Part shown: one piece after another, positions 1-7,113 of the stretch | How positions within the stretch are numbered: the stretch's first letter is position 1 | Layout: the number at the start of each line of letters is the position of its first letter | Source of the DNA: Candidatus Peribacteria bacterium | Lineage (GTDB): Bacteria > Patescibacteriota > Gracilibacteria > UBA1369 > LOWO2-01-FULL-3 | Reading direction: 5' to 3' | NCBI GenBank assembly: GCA_943359415.1 | Contig: CALRHQ010000014.1 | Location: 1 to 16,451 of the forward strand | DNA length: 16,451 nucleotides | Program-made: the position numbers and the translations under genes | The notes under the pieces: generated by a model | The model's input: only the letters and a program-made list of their open reading frames with translations | The model's database searches: none | What the model was told of the DNA's origin: nothing

Positions 1-583
1 CAGTTCTAATTCTCTTAAGTTTTACTCCGCTATCATCAGCAATAATTTGTGCAGTTTCAAAATCAATTTCTTGGTTTATACTCGCGCGTATTCCATTCTT
101 CATCAATTCACCGATAATTTTTGCAATTTTAATTCCGGTTTTTTCAGCAAATTCTTTTACAGTAATAAAATCTGAAATCTCGACAAAATCCTTTGCAATA
201 GCTACTTGAGGACCTCTATTAAATGTTGAAGTTTTCTTTCCGGCATCTTTACCAGCCATTTTCTTTCTCTGGCTTTTTACAATTTCTCTTTCTCTTTCTT
301 CTGCGATAATTTCATCATAAAGCTCCGCAACATCACGTGGCGCCTCAGTCATCTCAAGTAAATCTTTGTTATCTTCATTCGAGTTTTCTTCGCTCTTTAC
401 ATCTTTTTCTACTTTAGCAACATCATTATTTTTCTTAAGTTCATTCAGTACAAGTTCAGCAATGTCATCTTCAATCACTCTAGCCTTAGGGGAAACAGGG
501 GAACCAAGTTCACTCAGTTTTATTCGAAGTTCTTTTACATCAATGCCTAATTTTTCTGCGAGATCGCTTAGTTTTGTTGACAT
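1..583 (-). CDS. infB: Translation initiation factor IF-2, N-terminal part (cut by window edge)
   Basis: IF-2 is the GTPase that places initiator tRNA on the 30S subunit and promotes subunit joining. Only the first 194 codons are here; the gene runs off the left edge and the GTPase domain is outside. I translated the minus strand from the ATG at 583. Residues 1-27 (starting MSTKLSDLAEKLGI) form an IF2_N-like helical module. A charged Glu/Lys linker follows at about 50-125. Residues about 138-190 (with ITVKEFAEKTGIKIAKIIGEL and a later IDFETAQIIADD stretch) form a second, very typical IF2_N module. The N-terminus is short, without the long repetitive extensions of many IF-2 proteins. No Shine-Dalgarno sequence is visible. 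The gene is divergent from rmuC with only 45 bp between them, so its promoter must lie there or inside rmuC. It is thus the first gene of its unit here, with no nusA directly upstream. Confidence 0.9.
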   Translation of the reverse strand, partial: MSTKLSDLAEKLGIDVKELRIKLSELGSPVSPKARVIEDDIAELVLNELKKNNDVAKVEKDVKSEENSNEDNKDLLEMTEAPRDVAELYDEIIAEEREREIVKSQRKKMAGKDAGKKTSTFNRGPQVAIAKDFVEISDFITVKEFAEKTGIKIAKIIGELMKNGIRASINQEIDFETAQIIADDSGVKLKRIRT

Positions 584-614
584 AAGTTTCTTAAGCTGTA
601 AAAATCGTACGTAG

Positions 615-622
615 TTTATACT
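615..622. promoter_or_regulatory. Overlapping divergent -10 elements for infB and rmuC
   Basis: The 45-bp gap contains TATACT at 617-622 on the + strand, ending 6 nt before the rmuC ATG. It also contains TATAAA at 620-615 on the - strand, about 31 nt before the infB ATG. The two hexamers share four base pairs. A TTGCAA at 641-636 (-) could be a -35 for infB with 15 nt spacing; no good -35 is seen for rmuC. The arrangement resembles the bidirectional promoters with a shared symmetrical -10 described in bacteria. Prediction from sequence only. Confidence 0.4.
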
Positions 623-628
623 AAAGAT

Positions 629-1726
629 ATGGAAGTTGCAATTCTCATTATAGGTCTGGCCATATTAGGTTTTTTAGGTTTTATTGCCTATACAAAAATC
701 AATGCGCCAAAAGAAGAAAAGGACGACACAATGCTGTTGCAATACATAGATTCTTTGCGTAAAGAAATTCGCGACGTAGGGAGTCAATCCAGGAAAGAAA
801 CTCAGGAAAGATTGGATAACATAAATGATAGAATAGCAAAAGGTCTTGAGCACTCATCAACTACCCTTCAAAAACAATTTTCAGAGAGCGCGGTTCTTAT
901 AAAAAGTGTCACGGAAAAACTTACAAAATTGGACGAAACAAATAAACAAGTTTTAGGGTTTTCTGAACAAATGCAAAGTTTGGAAAATATTTTGAAAAAT
1001 CCAAAACAAAGAGGAATTCTCGGAGAATATTTTTTGGAAACTTTACTTTCGCAGGTATTTCAACCAAATCAGTACAAAATCCAATACAAATTTTCAAATG
1101 GAGAAATCGTCGATGCGGCAGTTTTCATGCAAGACAAAGTAATACCTATTGATGCAAAATTTTCTTTGGAAAAATATAACAAAATAATGGAAGAGAAAGA
1201 CGAAACTAAGAGAGAACAATTGGAAAAAGAATTCAAAATGGACGTAAAAAATAGAATCGATGAAACATCAAAATATATTCGTCCAAAAGAAAACACGATG
1301 GATTTCGCATTTATGTTTATTCCGGCTGAAGGAATTTACTACAATCTTTTGATATACAAAGTCGGGACGCTTGATATAAATGCAAATGATCTTATCGAAT
1401 ACGCATTCAAAAAAAGAGTAATTATAGTTTCACCAATATCATTTTTTGCTTATTTGCAGACAGTTCTTGAGGGAATGAAAAACGTAAAAATGCAGGAATC
1501 AATGGGGGAGATAAAGAAGAATATAGAAGACTTAGGTCGACACTTAAACAGCTACGAAGCATTCGTAGAAAAAATGGGAAACAGCCTTGGAACAACAGTA
1601 AATATGTATAATTCAGCGAGTAAAGAATTCAAAAAAATAGACAAAGATATTTTCAAGATAACAGATGGAGCTGAGGGCGGAAAAGTTGAGCCATTTCTTA
1701 TAGACAAACCTCAAGTTACGGATTAA
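629..1726 (+). CDS. rmuC: RmuC-family DNA recombination protein
   Basis: RmuC proteins are membrane-anchored, nuclease-fold proteins that limit rearrangement at inverted repeats; the exact biochemical role is poorly known. The 365-aa product has an N-terminal membrane segment (about residues 3-21) and a coiled-coil region (about 35-125). The RmuC domain follows at about 125-330. Family-typical blocks are RGILGEYFLETLL (128-140), PIDAKFSLEKYNKI (173-186, matching the PIDSKFP motif), FIPAEGIYYNLL (230-241) and VIIVSPISFFAYLQTV (264-279). The length is somewhat below the roughly 400-475 aa of many proteobacterial RmuC proteins. The start at 629 is the first ATG in frame and places the membrane anchor at the N-terminus. 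No Shine-Dalgarno sequence precedes it, and a TATACT hexamer ends 6 nt upstream, so the mRNA may be leaderless. The CARDB gene follows on the same strand after 9 bp. Confidence 0.93.
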   Translation: MEVAILIIGLAILGFLGFIAYTKINAPKEEKDDTMLLQYIDSLRKEIRDVGSQSRKETQERLDNINDRIAKGLEHSSTTLQKQFSESAVLIKSVTEKLTKLDETNKQVLGFSEQMQSLENILKNPKQRGILGEYFLETLLSQVFQPNQYKIQYKFSNGEIVDAAVFMQDKVIPIDAKFSLEKYNKIMEEKDETKREQLEKEFKMDVKNRIDETSKYIRPKENTMDFAFMFIPAEGIYYNLLIYKVGTLDINANDLIEYAFKKRVIIVSPISFFAYLQTVLEGMKNVKMQESMGEIKKNIEDLGRHLNSYEAFVEKMGNSLGTTVNMYNSASKEFKKIDKDIFKITDGAEGGKVEPFLIDKPQVTD

Positions 1727-1729
1727 AAT
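1701..1729 (+). promoter_or_regulatory. Promoter of the CARDB gene (candidate leaderless start)
   Basis: TAGACA at 1701-1706 (5/6 match to TTGACA), a 17-nt spacer and TAAAAT at 1724-1729 (5/6 match to TATAAT) lie in the 3' end of rmuC. The -10 includes the first base triplet of the rmuC stop codon region. The hexamer ends 6 nt before the ATG at 1736, so the expected transcription start is at or next to that ATG. The CARDB gene may therefore have its own leaderless promoter as well as readthrough from rmuC. Confidence 0.45.
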
Positions 1730-1735
1730 TGAAAT

Positions 1736-2236
1736 ATGGAAGTACGAACAAAAGCTTTAGTTTCAGTATTATTGGTCGGAGCCGTAGTAGGCGGAGTTTA
1801 CATGTTTTCAACAAGTAATCCTGCTTTATTCAAAGGTCAAATTTTTAATAATAAAAATTCACAATCATCGCAACCAACAGAGGAAGCAGTAGCGCTTTCA
1901 CCGGATTTAAATGCGAAACTTGAAGTTCTTATTCCTGAAAATGAAAGCGAAGATATCAAAGCAAATGTAACAATAGAAAATTCAGGAGAGGGGATACTTT
2001 CAGGTAAAACAACATTCAACTATACTTTGTATATAAACGATACTGAAGTTTTCACAAATTCTGATTCATACACGGAAATGGCGAGTGGAGACTCTTTCTC
2101 TTTCACCTATCCAATCCCAAGAGCGATCTACAATTACGGCAAAAAAGGAACTGTGATGATCAAAATCGACACCGACAACCAAATCAAAGAATCAAACGAG
2201 AATAATAACGAAGTTGTCGTGAATTACAGTCTTTAA
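1736..2236 (+). CDS. Membrane-anchored CARDB-domain protein
   Basis: The 166-aa protein has a short charged N-terminus, one hydrophobic segment at about residues 7-23 (signal anchor, no lipobox) and a low-complexity Ser/Gln/Asn linker. One CARDB-type Ig-like beta-sandwich domain covers about 55-165. The clearest sign is the C-terminal strand pair with IDTDNQIKESNENNNEVVV, a hallmark of CARDB modules (the D-x-x-N-x-I-x-E-S-x-E-x-N-N pattern). CARDB domains act in extracellular adhesion or as spacers in surface proteins. This one is probably exported and tethered to the membrane, exposed outside. It is too short to carry an enzyme domain. It starts 9 bp after rmuC. Its stop codon overlaps the stop codon of the convergent helicase gene by three bases. 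Its partner and substrate cannot be told from the sequence. Confidence 0.8.
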   Translation: MEVRTKALVSVLLVGAVVGGVYMFSTSNPALFKGQIFNNKNSQSSQPTEEAVALSPDLNAKLEVLIPENESEDIKANVTIENSGEGILSGKTTFNYTLYINDTEVFTNSDSYTEMASGDSFSFTYPIPRAIYNYGKKGTVMIKIDTDNQIKESNENNNEVVVNYSL

Positions 2237-5064
2237 ACCGCCGGACAAATCATTCTATAGTCACAGAAACTACATAGCTTTTCGTTTGGAGTTGGCTCGA
2301 AATCTGAAGCTTTCATCTCTTCGATTTTCTCTTTAATTGTGTCAGCGAGCTCATTTATATCTTCATCACTTCTTGTAGTAGAAATTTTCTCATTCGCATC
2401 CAAGAAATAAAGTGAAAGTTTTGAAACTTTTATTTTAAATAAATCTCTGCACGCCATAGCATAGATCGAAAGCTGAAGATGTTTTTTTACATTTAAATCC
2501 GAATGTATCGAACCAGTCTTATAATCTATGACTTCATAAGTTCCGTCACTCAATTTATCGATTCTATCGATACGACCACTTAGCATGTATTCGCCGATTC
2601 TTAAATTGAAAGATCTCTCAAGAAACTCAGGAACAGTCCATGGATTTGAGTTCGCATCATAATATTTTTTTAGCATATCAAGACCTTTTTTCTTCTTCAC
2701 TTTTTCATGTTCCACACTATCGTATCCTTCGGAGTTCCAATTTTTCAAATATAATTCCTCCATGAAAGAAAAAGGAAGATCCTTTTTTATCTTCAGCATT
2801 TGATAAAATTCATTTAGGGTTTCATGTACACTGCTACCAAAATTTGTTACATGAGAAGTAGGAGTGGGGATTTTTAAAAGATAAGAATAATTATATTTCA
2901 GTGGACACATGTCAAATGAATCCAATTGAGAATAACTGATTCTTTTTTTATTAAACTTCGGCAAATCAAAAACTTTTGTAGCTTTTCTATTTAATTTTTT
3001 CAAACTTTCGATAGGATCAAGAGCCGGTTTATTTTCAATCTGTTCAACGCCAGCACACTCAGAAATTTCTTCTATAAAAACAGACTTCTTCCAGAATTTA
3101 TTGCCCTCATATTTGTCACTGTAAGACATGTGAAGGCCTTTTCTAGCCCTGGTCATCGCAACATACATAAGTCTACGCTCTTCCTGCATGTGAACGTCTC
3201 CTTCGCTGTATATTTCCGTCGTAAGTTCCTCGGGAATCACAAAGGTATCCCTACGATTTGTTCCTGGGAATCTTGTGTTAACCAAACTTCCAAGAAAAAC
3301 ATAATCAAACTCAAGGCCTTTACTTCCATGTGTCGTCAAAATCTGTACAGCCTCACGCGAAATTTGATCTTCCTTGTAAGCCATCGGGTACTCCGATTCT
3401 TCCAAAAGTTCGATGTATGAGCAGAAATCTGCAACGAAATTATTTTCATTATCTTTCTCAAATGCTGAAACATTTTTTGCAAATTCATTCACACTATAAA
3501 CTTCTTCGTATTTTTCATTTTGAAGTAAATATTCAAGATGTCCGGATTTCATCAAGAATTCATTGATCGTAAGTCCGACACTTTTTTTCTTTGAAAACTC
3601 GATGAGATATTTAAAAAGTTCATATATTTTTTTGAAATTACTTTCCATTCCTGGCAAAACTTCGTTTTCTTCTTCAGCAAGTTTTTTCAGAGCCATTACC
3701 AAATGTTTTTTTATAGGATTATTTATGACAGATAAAATTTCCTGCATAGAAACGCCAAAAACATCCAGTTTCATAATTCTTAAAAGTGAAACATCGTCAT
3801 ATGGATTTGAAAGAAATTTCACGACAGCGACCAAATCTTTTATCTCAGGCAAATGCAGTAACCCTTTCGGATCATTTACGTGATAGGGGATTCCTGCAGA
3901 TTTCAGGGCATCAATAAAAGAATTTGTAATTCTATTTGTTCGAACCAAAATCGCAAAAGAAGAGTAGGGAAGTCCTTCTTCTTTACTCAAAGAATTTATT
4001 TTTTCAGCGATAAACTGCGCTTCATTTAAATAATATTGAAAATGATGCACGTGAACTTTCTCATCATGAATACTATTCGAATGAAGTCGTTTTACTATGT
4101 TCGATTTTACCTCAAGCCTATCCGGATTATTGTTTTGTATAAGGGTATAAGCGCTATCAAGAATATTTTGCGAACTTCTATAATTTTCTATCAAAACAAC
4201 TTTTTCTGTCTCAGGAAAATATTTTTCAAATTGCAAAATATTACTAAGACTCGCACCGCGCCATTTATAAATACTTTGATCATCGTCTCCGACAACAGTA
4301 ATATTTTTATGTTCTTCAGAAAGCATTCTTACGAGCTTAAACTGGGCATAATTCGTATCTTGGAACTCGTCCACAAAAATATATTTGAAACGATTTCTGT
4401 ATTCAGCCAAAACACTTTTCCTCGTGTCAAAGAGCTTAACAGCGTACGTCGTTAAATCTCCAAAATCCAAATAATTATTTTGAATCAAAAGTTCTTGATA
4501 TTTTTTATACGCATTTGCGATCTCAAGATTTTTTTTGCGAACTTCCTCATCTTCAGGATTTTTCACTTCAAGTTTTTCCGCCCACTCGATATATTTTTCC
4601 GGAGTGATAAGTTCATCTTTTAATTTGCTGAAATGCGTGAGCAAATCTGAAATAAATTTATTTGGATTTCCAAGTGGTCTGTAATAATTCAATTCAAAAG
4701 TATACAAATTTTTCTTGAAGAAAAACCATTGTTCCTCTCTGGAAATAATCTTATATGAAGTATCAATCCCGATCTCAAGTCCCGATTCACGTAAAATCTG
4801 TTCCGAAAAAGAATGGAAAGTTTTTACACAAATTTCCTCATAACCAAAAGGCATTTCCATGTCTATTCTTTCAACCATTTCGTTTGACGCTTTTTCAGTA
4901 AAAGTCAGTGCCAAAATCTCGCTCGCTTTATAAATGCCAGAATTTATCAAATGCAAAATACTTGAAGTAATCACACGTGTTTTCCCTGTTCCCGCGCCTG
5001 CAATTATCAAAAGTGGTCCTTTTGTGTGATCTATCGCTTTTTGTTGCTCTGCATTGAAATCCAT
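2233..5064 (-). CDS. UvrD/PcrA-like SF1A helicase fused to a RecB/Cas4-like Fe-S nuclease domain
   Basis: I take the ATG at 5064 as start (943 aa, MDFNAEQQKAIDH...). A longer frame from 5145 would begin inside the upstream terminator hairpin and adds nothing conserved. Residue numbers are from this start. Helicase motifs are Walker A AGAGTGKT (22-29), DEFQDTN (232-238), GDDDQSIYKWRG (259-270), THGSKGLEFD (578-587) and EERRLMYVAMTRARKGL (628-644): an ATP-dependent 3'-5' superfamily 1A helicase. The C-terminal 230 residues carry a PD-(D/E)XK nuclease: Cys720, GSSVHETL (743-750), GRIDRID (830-836), EVIDYKTG (844-851) and QLSIYA (864-869). Cys931, Cys934 and Cys940 (CX2CX5C) with Cys720 form the 4Fe-4S set seen in AddB and Cas4 nucleases. 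It probably processes double-strand ends or damaged DNA, as AddAB or AdnAB do, though AddA- and AddB-like subunits would normally be two proteins. A TATAAT ends 7 nt before the start. It is followed by no terminator and overlaps the CARDB gene tail to tail. Confidence 0.93.
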   Translation of the reverse strand: MDFNAEQQKAIDHTKGPLLIIAGAGTGKTRVITSSILHLINSGIYKASEILALTFTEKASNEMVERIDMEMPFGYEEICVKTFHSFSEQILRESGLEIGIDTSYKIISREEQWFFFKKNLYTFELNYYRPLGNPNKFISDLLTHFSKLKDELITPEKYIEWAEKLEVKNPEDEEVRKKNLEIANAYKKYQELLIQNNYLDFGDLTTYAVKLFDTRKSVLAEYRNRFKYIFVDEFQDTNYAQFKLVRMLSEEHKNITVVGDDDQSIYKWRGASLSNILQFEKYFPETEKVVLIENYRSSQNILDSAYTLIQNNNPDRLEVKSNIVKRLHSNSIHDEKVHVHHFQYYLNEAQFIAEKINSLSKEEGLPYSSFAILVRTNRITNSFIDALKSAGIPYHVNDPKGLLHLPEIKDLVAVVKFLSNPYDDVSLLRIMKLDVFGVSMQEILSVINNPIKKHLVMALKKLAEEENEVLPGMESNFKKIYELFKYLIEFSKKKSVGLTINEFLMKSGHLEYLLQNEKYEEVYSVNEFAKNVSAFEKDNENNFVADFCSYIELLEESEYPMAYKEDQISREAVQILTTHGSKGLEFDYVFLGSLVNTRFPGTNRRDTFVIPEELTTEIYSEGDVHMQEERRLMYVAMTRARKGLHMSYSDKYEGNKFWKKSVFIEEISECAGVEQIENKPALDPIESLKKLNRKATKVFDLPKFNKKRISYSQLDSFDMCPLKYNYSYLLKIPTPTSHVTNFGSSVHETLNEFYQMLKIKKDLPFSFMEELYLKNWNSEGYDSVEHEKVKKKKGLDMLKKYYDANSNPWTVPEFLERSFNLRIGEYMLSGRIDRIDKLSDGTYEVIDYKTGSIHSDLNVKKHLQLSIYAMACRDLFKIKVSKLSLYFLDANEKISTTRSDEDINELADTIKEKIEEMKASDFEPTPNEKLCSFCDYRMICPAV

Positions 5065-5071
5065 AAAACTA

Positions 5072-5098
5072 ATTATATTCTCACATGAAGAGTGTAAA
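5072..5098 (-). promoter_or_regulatory. Promoter of the UvrD-nuclease gene (candidate leaderless start)
   Basis: On the minus strand TATAAT (5077-5072) is a perfect -10 and ends 7 nt before the ATG at 5064. TTTACA (5098-5093) lies 15 nt upstream; TGTTTA (5100-5095) would give 17 nt. The predicted transcription start is within one or two bases of the start codon, and no ribosome binding site fits in between. This also favours 5064 over the longer reading frame. Confidence 0.5.
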
Positions 5099-5125
5099 CA
5101 TTTAGAATAAATCTGCAAGACAAAT

Positions 5126-5156
5126 AAAAAAGCGGACACTTTCATGTCCGCTTTTT
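5126..5156 (-). terminator. Strong intrinsic terminator (works on both strands in principle)
   Basis: A perfect 12-bp inverted repeat, AAAAAGCGGACA (5127-5138) and TGTCCGCTTTTT (5145-5156), encloses a 6-nt loop. Read on the minus strand the stem is followed by six T. It sits about 50 nt beyond the stop of the secreted-protein gene (5209-6021) and just upstream of the helicase promoter, so it separates the two minus-strand units. Confidence 0.85.
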
Positions 5157-5208
5157 GGGGTACAGATCATTTTATTAAGGAGGCTTTTTAGCTTATATCT
5201 GATTCTAT

Positions 5209-6021
5209 TTATTTTGAGAAATAGAATATACGATCGTACTCAGACTTCGCAGTTATATCACCTGCTGAATCAGTATCTTTATAGTGAATCGCACCAATGG
5301 AATTAATGTACTCAAATGCACGTGTAATATAATTCACATTGTTGCCGTTTAGCCAAAATGATGAATGTTTACAGGAATAATTTTCACCATCATTGAATGG
5401 ATCAAGATCGCAATAAAAAGATTCAACCTGTCCACTTGGACTTATAACACTTGTAAGTTTCAACATTGATGTATCAAAAATAGACATAGGAATCGCTGAT
5501 GTCGAAGACAGACTACCATCACTTCCTTTAATCGTTGCCAAAAGCGACGTAGGGTCAACTGAAAAATTTAAATCCATAAACTTAACTGCACTTGCAACAG
5601 TTTCTCCTACTGCCATAGCTTTTAATGAAACAAAATCTGCATCACTTTTATTATCTATATATCTTAAGTTATAATTTTTGCCGTCAACATTTTTAGAAGT
5701 ACACTCGAAATATTTTTGTTCCGCATCCGCAACACCTACCATAAGATCAGCACATTCAAAGATGATTGGTTTTGGAGCAGCATTTATATCCTTAATAACT
5801 GTAACTTTATATCCTTTTGACACTAAAGCCAATAATCTAGCATGAGATCCCGATAGTACATTTGCACTGGCATCCAGTTTTAGCGTTACTGCAGCGGCAG
5901 GCGTTGCAGTCGTTGTCGTGTCAGCCGATGGTGCTTTTCTACTACCAACATCCCTTCCTGCTCTTCCCTGAAACATTTCTGAATTCGAAGAAGCAAGCAC
6001 TATGGCTCCAATAGCCAGCAC
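5209..6021 (-). CDS. Secreted or membrane-anchored protein of unknown function
   Basis: The coordinates use a GTG at 6021, the first standard start codon in the frame. The frame stays open to 6075, right after a TAA. The extra 18 codons encode a Lys-containing segment (ITKTNIGKQTK) followed by ILLSIVGVLAIGAIVLA. Together these make a normal positive n-region plus hydrophobic core, which a GTG start would cut in half. The true start may therefore be ATA (6075) or ATT (6060). After the hydrophobic segment comes a Thr/Ala-rich linker and a globular part of about 230 aa with four Cys (in FECADL, FECTSK, FYCDLDP and YSCKHSS contexts), possibly two disulfides in an exported protein. I recognise no family. 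A 9-bp AU-rich hairpin (5202-5210 with 5219-5227) spans the stop codon, and the strong terminator lies about 50 nt further on. It appears monocistronic. Confidence 0.75.
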   Translation of the reverse strand: MLAIGAIVLASSNSEMFQGRAGRDVGSRKAPSADTTTTATPAAAVTLKLDASANVLSGSHARLLALVSKGYKVTVIKDINAAPKPIIFECADLMVGVADAEQKYFECTSKNVDGKNYNLRYIDNKSDADFVSLKAMAVGETVASAVKFMDLNFSVDPTSLLATIKGSDGSLSSTSAIPMSIFDTSMLKLTSVISPSGQVESFYCDLDPFNDGENYSCKHSSFWLNGNNVNYITRAFEYINSIGAIHYKDTDSAGDITAKSEYDRIFYFSK

Positions 6022-6090
6022 TCCAACGATAGAAAGTAAAATTTTTGTTTGTTTTCCAATATTTGTTTTTGTTATTTAGGAATTAAATTA

Positions 6091-6101
6091 ATTATATTAT
6101 A
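6091..6101 (-). promoter_or_regulatory. Tandem -10 elements before the unknown secreted-protein gene
   Basis: Minus strand 6101-6091 reads TATAATATAAT, two overlapping perfect -10 hexamers (6101-6096 and 6096-6091). Transcription would start near 6089 or 6084, only about 9-14 nt before the ATA at 6075 and far closer to it than to the GTG at 6021. No clear -35 was identified. Confidence 0.4.
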
Positions 6102-6241
6102 ACATATTTCGCTTGTCGGCGCAACTTCTGATGTTCGGGGTAAGTCGTGCGTTCAAATACAAGTTTATAAAAAATTTAACTTTTTTTCACGAAAATTTAA
6201 TGTCGGCCTGATAACGTGCGGATATTATTTAACTTTTTTAT

Positions 6242-7060
6242 ATGCAAAAAATAAATGTAAAGGGTACGGAAATTGTGGTTTTTAGGCAAAGAGATGATGA
6301 TTATATCTCGTTGACGGATATAGCGAAGAGCAAGAATTCGGAGGATCCTAGATTTGTTGTTCAGAATTGGATGAAGGCAAGATATACGGTTGATTTTTTG
6401 GGGATTTGGGAGGTGCTCTATAATCCAAATTTTAACCGTGTCGAATTCGACACCTTTAAAAATGAAGCTGGAACAAATGCTTTTGTGCTTACTCCTCAAA
6501 GATGGATCGAAAAAACCAATGCTGTTGGTATTGTTTCCAAATCAGGAAAGTATGGTGGCGGTACTTTTGCGCATAAAGACATTGCTTTCGAGTTTGCTTC
6601 TTGGATTTCTCCCGAATTTAAACTCTATCTCATTAAAGAATTCCAAAGGCTAAAACAAGATGAAAATGAAAGAAAGTCGCTTGGATGGGATACTCGACGT
6701 TTATTGGCGAGGGTGAATTATAAGGTGCATACGGATGCTGTAAAAGAAAATCTGATTCCTGAAAATCTTTCAAAAAGACAAATTGATTTTATTTATGCTG
6801 ATGAGGCTGATGTGCTAAACGTGGCTTTATTTGGCATGACTGCAAAAGAATGGCGCGAGAAAAATAAAGGCAAGGAAGGCAATATTCGAGACTATGCCAA
6901 TATCACTCAATTGGTTTGTTTGGCCGGGCTTGAGAGTCTAAATGCGGAATTTATAAGGGAAGGTTTGGTTCAAGGAGATAGGGTGGAGAGATTGAATAAG
7001 ATAGCGATTATTCAAATGAGGTCTTTGTCTGGGAGTGTTGGGTTGAAGAAGTATGAATAA
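6242..7060 (+). CDS. KilA-N domain DNA-binding protein
   Basis: KilA-N is a DNA-binding fold related to APSES domains, spread by phages and large DNA viruses and common as lone genes in CPR and Bacteroidetes genomes. The 272-aa product has the domain at about residues 18-135: YISLTDIAK (21-29), a variable WMKARYTVDFLGIWEVL stretch (43-59), WIEKTNAVGIVSKSGKYGGG (88-107) and the typical end HKDIAFEFASWISPEFKLYL (111-130). The C-terminal half (about 140-272) is helical, contains a conserved-looking AKEWREKNKGKEGNIRDYA block and matches the usual build of stand-alone KilA-N proteins. The target is unknown. It is isolated: no other phage genes are near, and a terminator follows. It stands between two minus-strand genes, which fits past insertion of a mobile gene. 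TATTAT at 6223-6228 is a possible -10, and there is no Shine-Dalgarno sequence. The coding strand looks somewhat G-richer than its neighbours by eye. Confidence 0.88.
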   Translation: MQKINVKGTEIVVFRQRDDDYISLTDIAKSKNSEDPRFVVQNWMKARYTVDFLGIWEVLYNPNFNRVEFDTFKNEAGTNAFVLTPQRWIEKTNAVGIVSKSGKYGGGTFAHKDIAFEFASWISPEFKLYLIKEFQRLKQDENERKSLGWDTRRLLARVNYKVHTDAVKENLIPENLSKRQIDFIYADEADVLNVALFGMTAKEWREKNKGKEGNIRDYANITQLVCLAGLESLNAEFIREGLVQGDRVERLNKIAIIQMRSLSGSVGLKKYE

Positions 7061-7067
7061 ATTAACA

Positions 7068-7099
7068 AAATAGCCCGTACCTTTCGATACGGGCTATTT
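7068..7099. terminator. Bidirectional terminator between the KilA-N gene and rpsA
   Basis: A perfect 12-bp inverted repeat (AAATAGCCCGTA at 7068-7079 and TACGGGCTATTT at 7088-7099) with an 8-nt loop sits between the convergent stops at 7060 and 7114. On the minus strand the arm runs into TTTTGTTAATTT, a good U-rich tail for rpsA. On the plus strand the tail is only TTT, weaker for the KilA-N gene. Confidence 0.85.
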
Positions 7100-7113
7100 C
7101 CTATAGTATTATT

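Noticed and set aside
366..614. Plus-strand frame of 82 aa, Ser/Phe-rich
   Set aside because: It is antisense to the N-terminal part of infB, whose protein is clearly recognisable; its Ser/Phe-rich product is the usual antisense artefact.
4036..4455. Plus-strand frame of 139 aa inside the helicase gene
   Set aside because: Antisense to conserved helicase motifs (DEFQDTN and GDDDQSIYKWRG lie in this stretch on the minus strand); no protein-like features.
5065..5145. Longer N-terminus for the helicase, starting at 5145
   Set aside because: It begins inside the strong terminator hairpin, adds 27 residues without family similarity, and bypasses a perfect -10 placed just before the ATG at 5064.
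5178..5183. AGGAGG on the + strand as a ribosome binding site
   Set aside because: No start codon or reading frame follows; it lies in the short gap after the secreted-protein gene.
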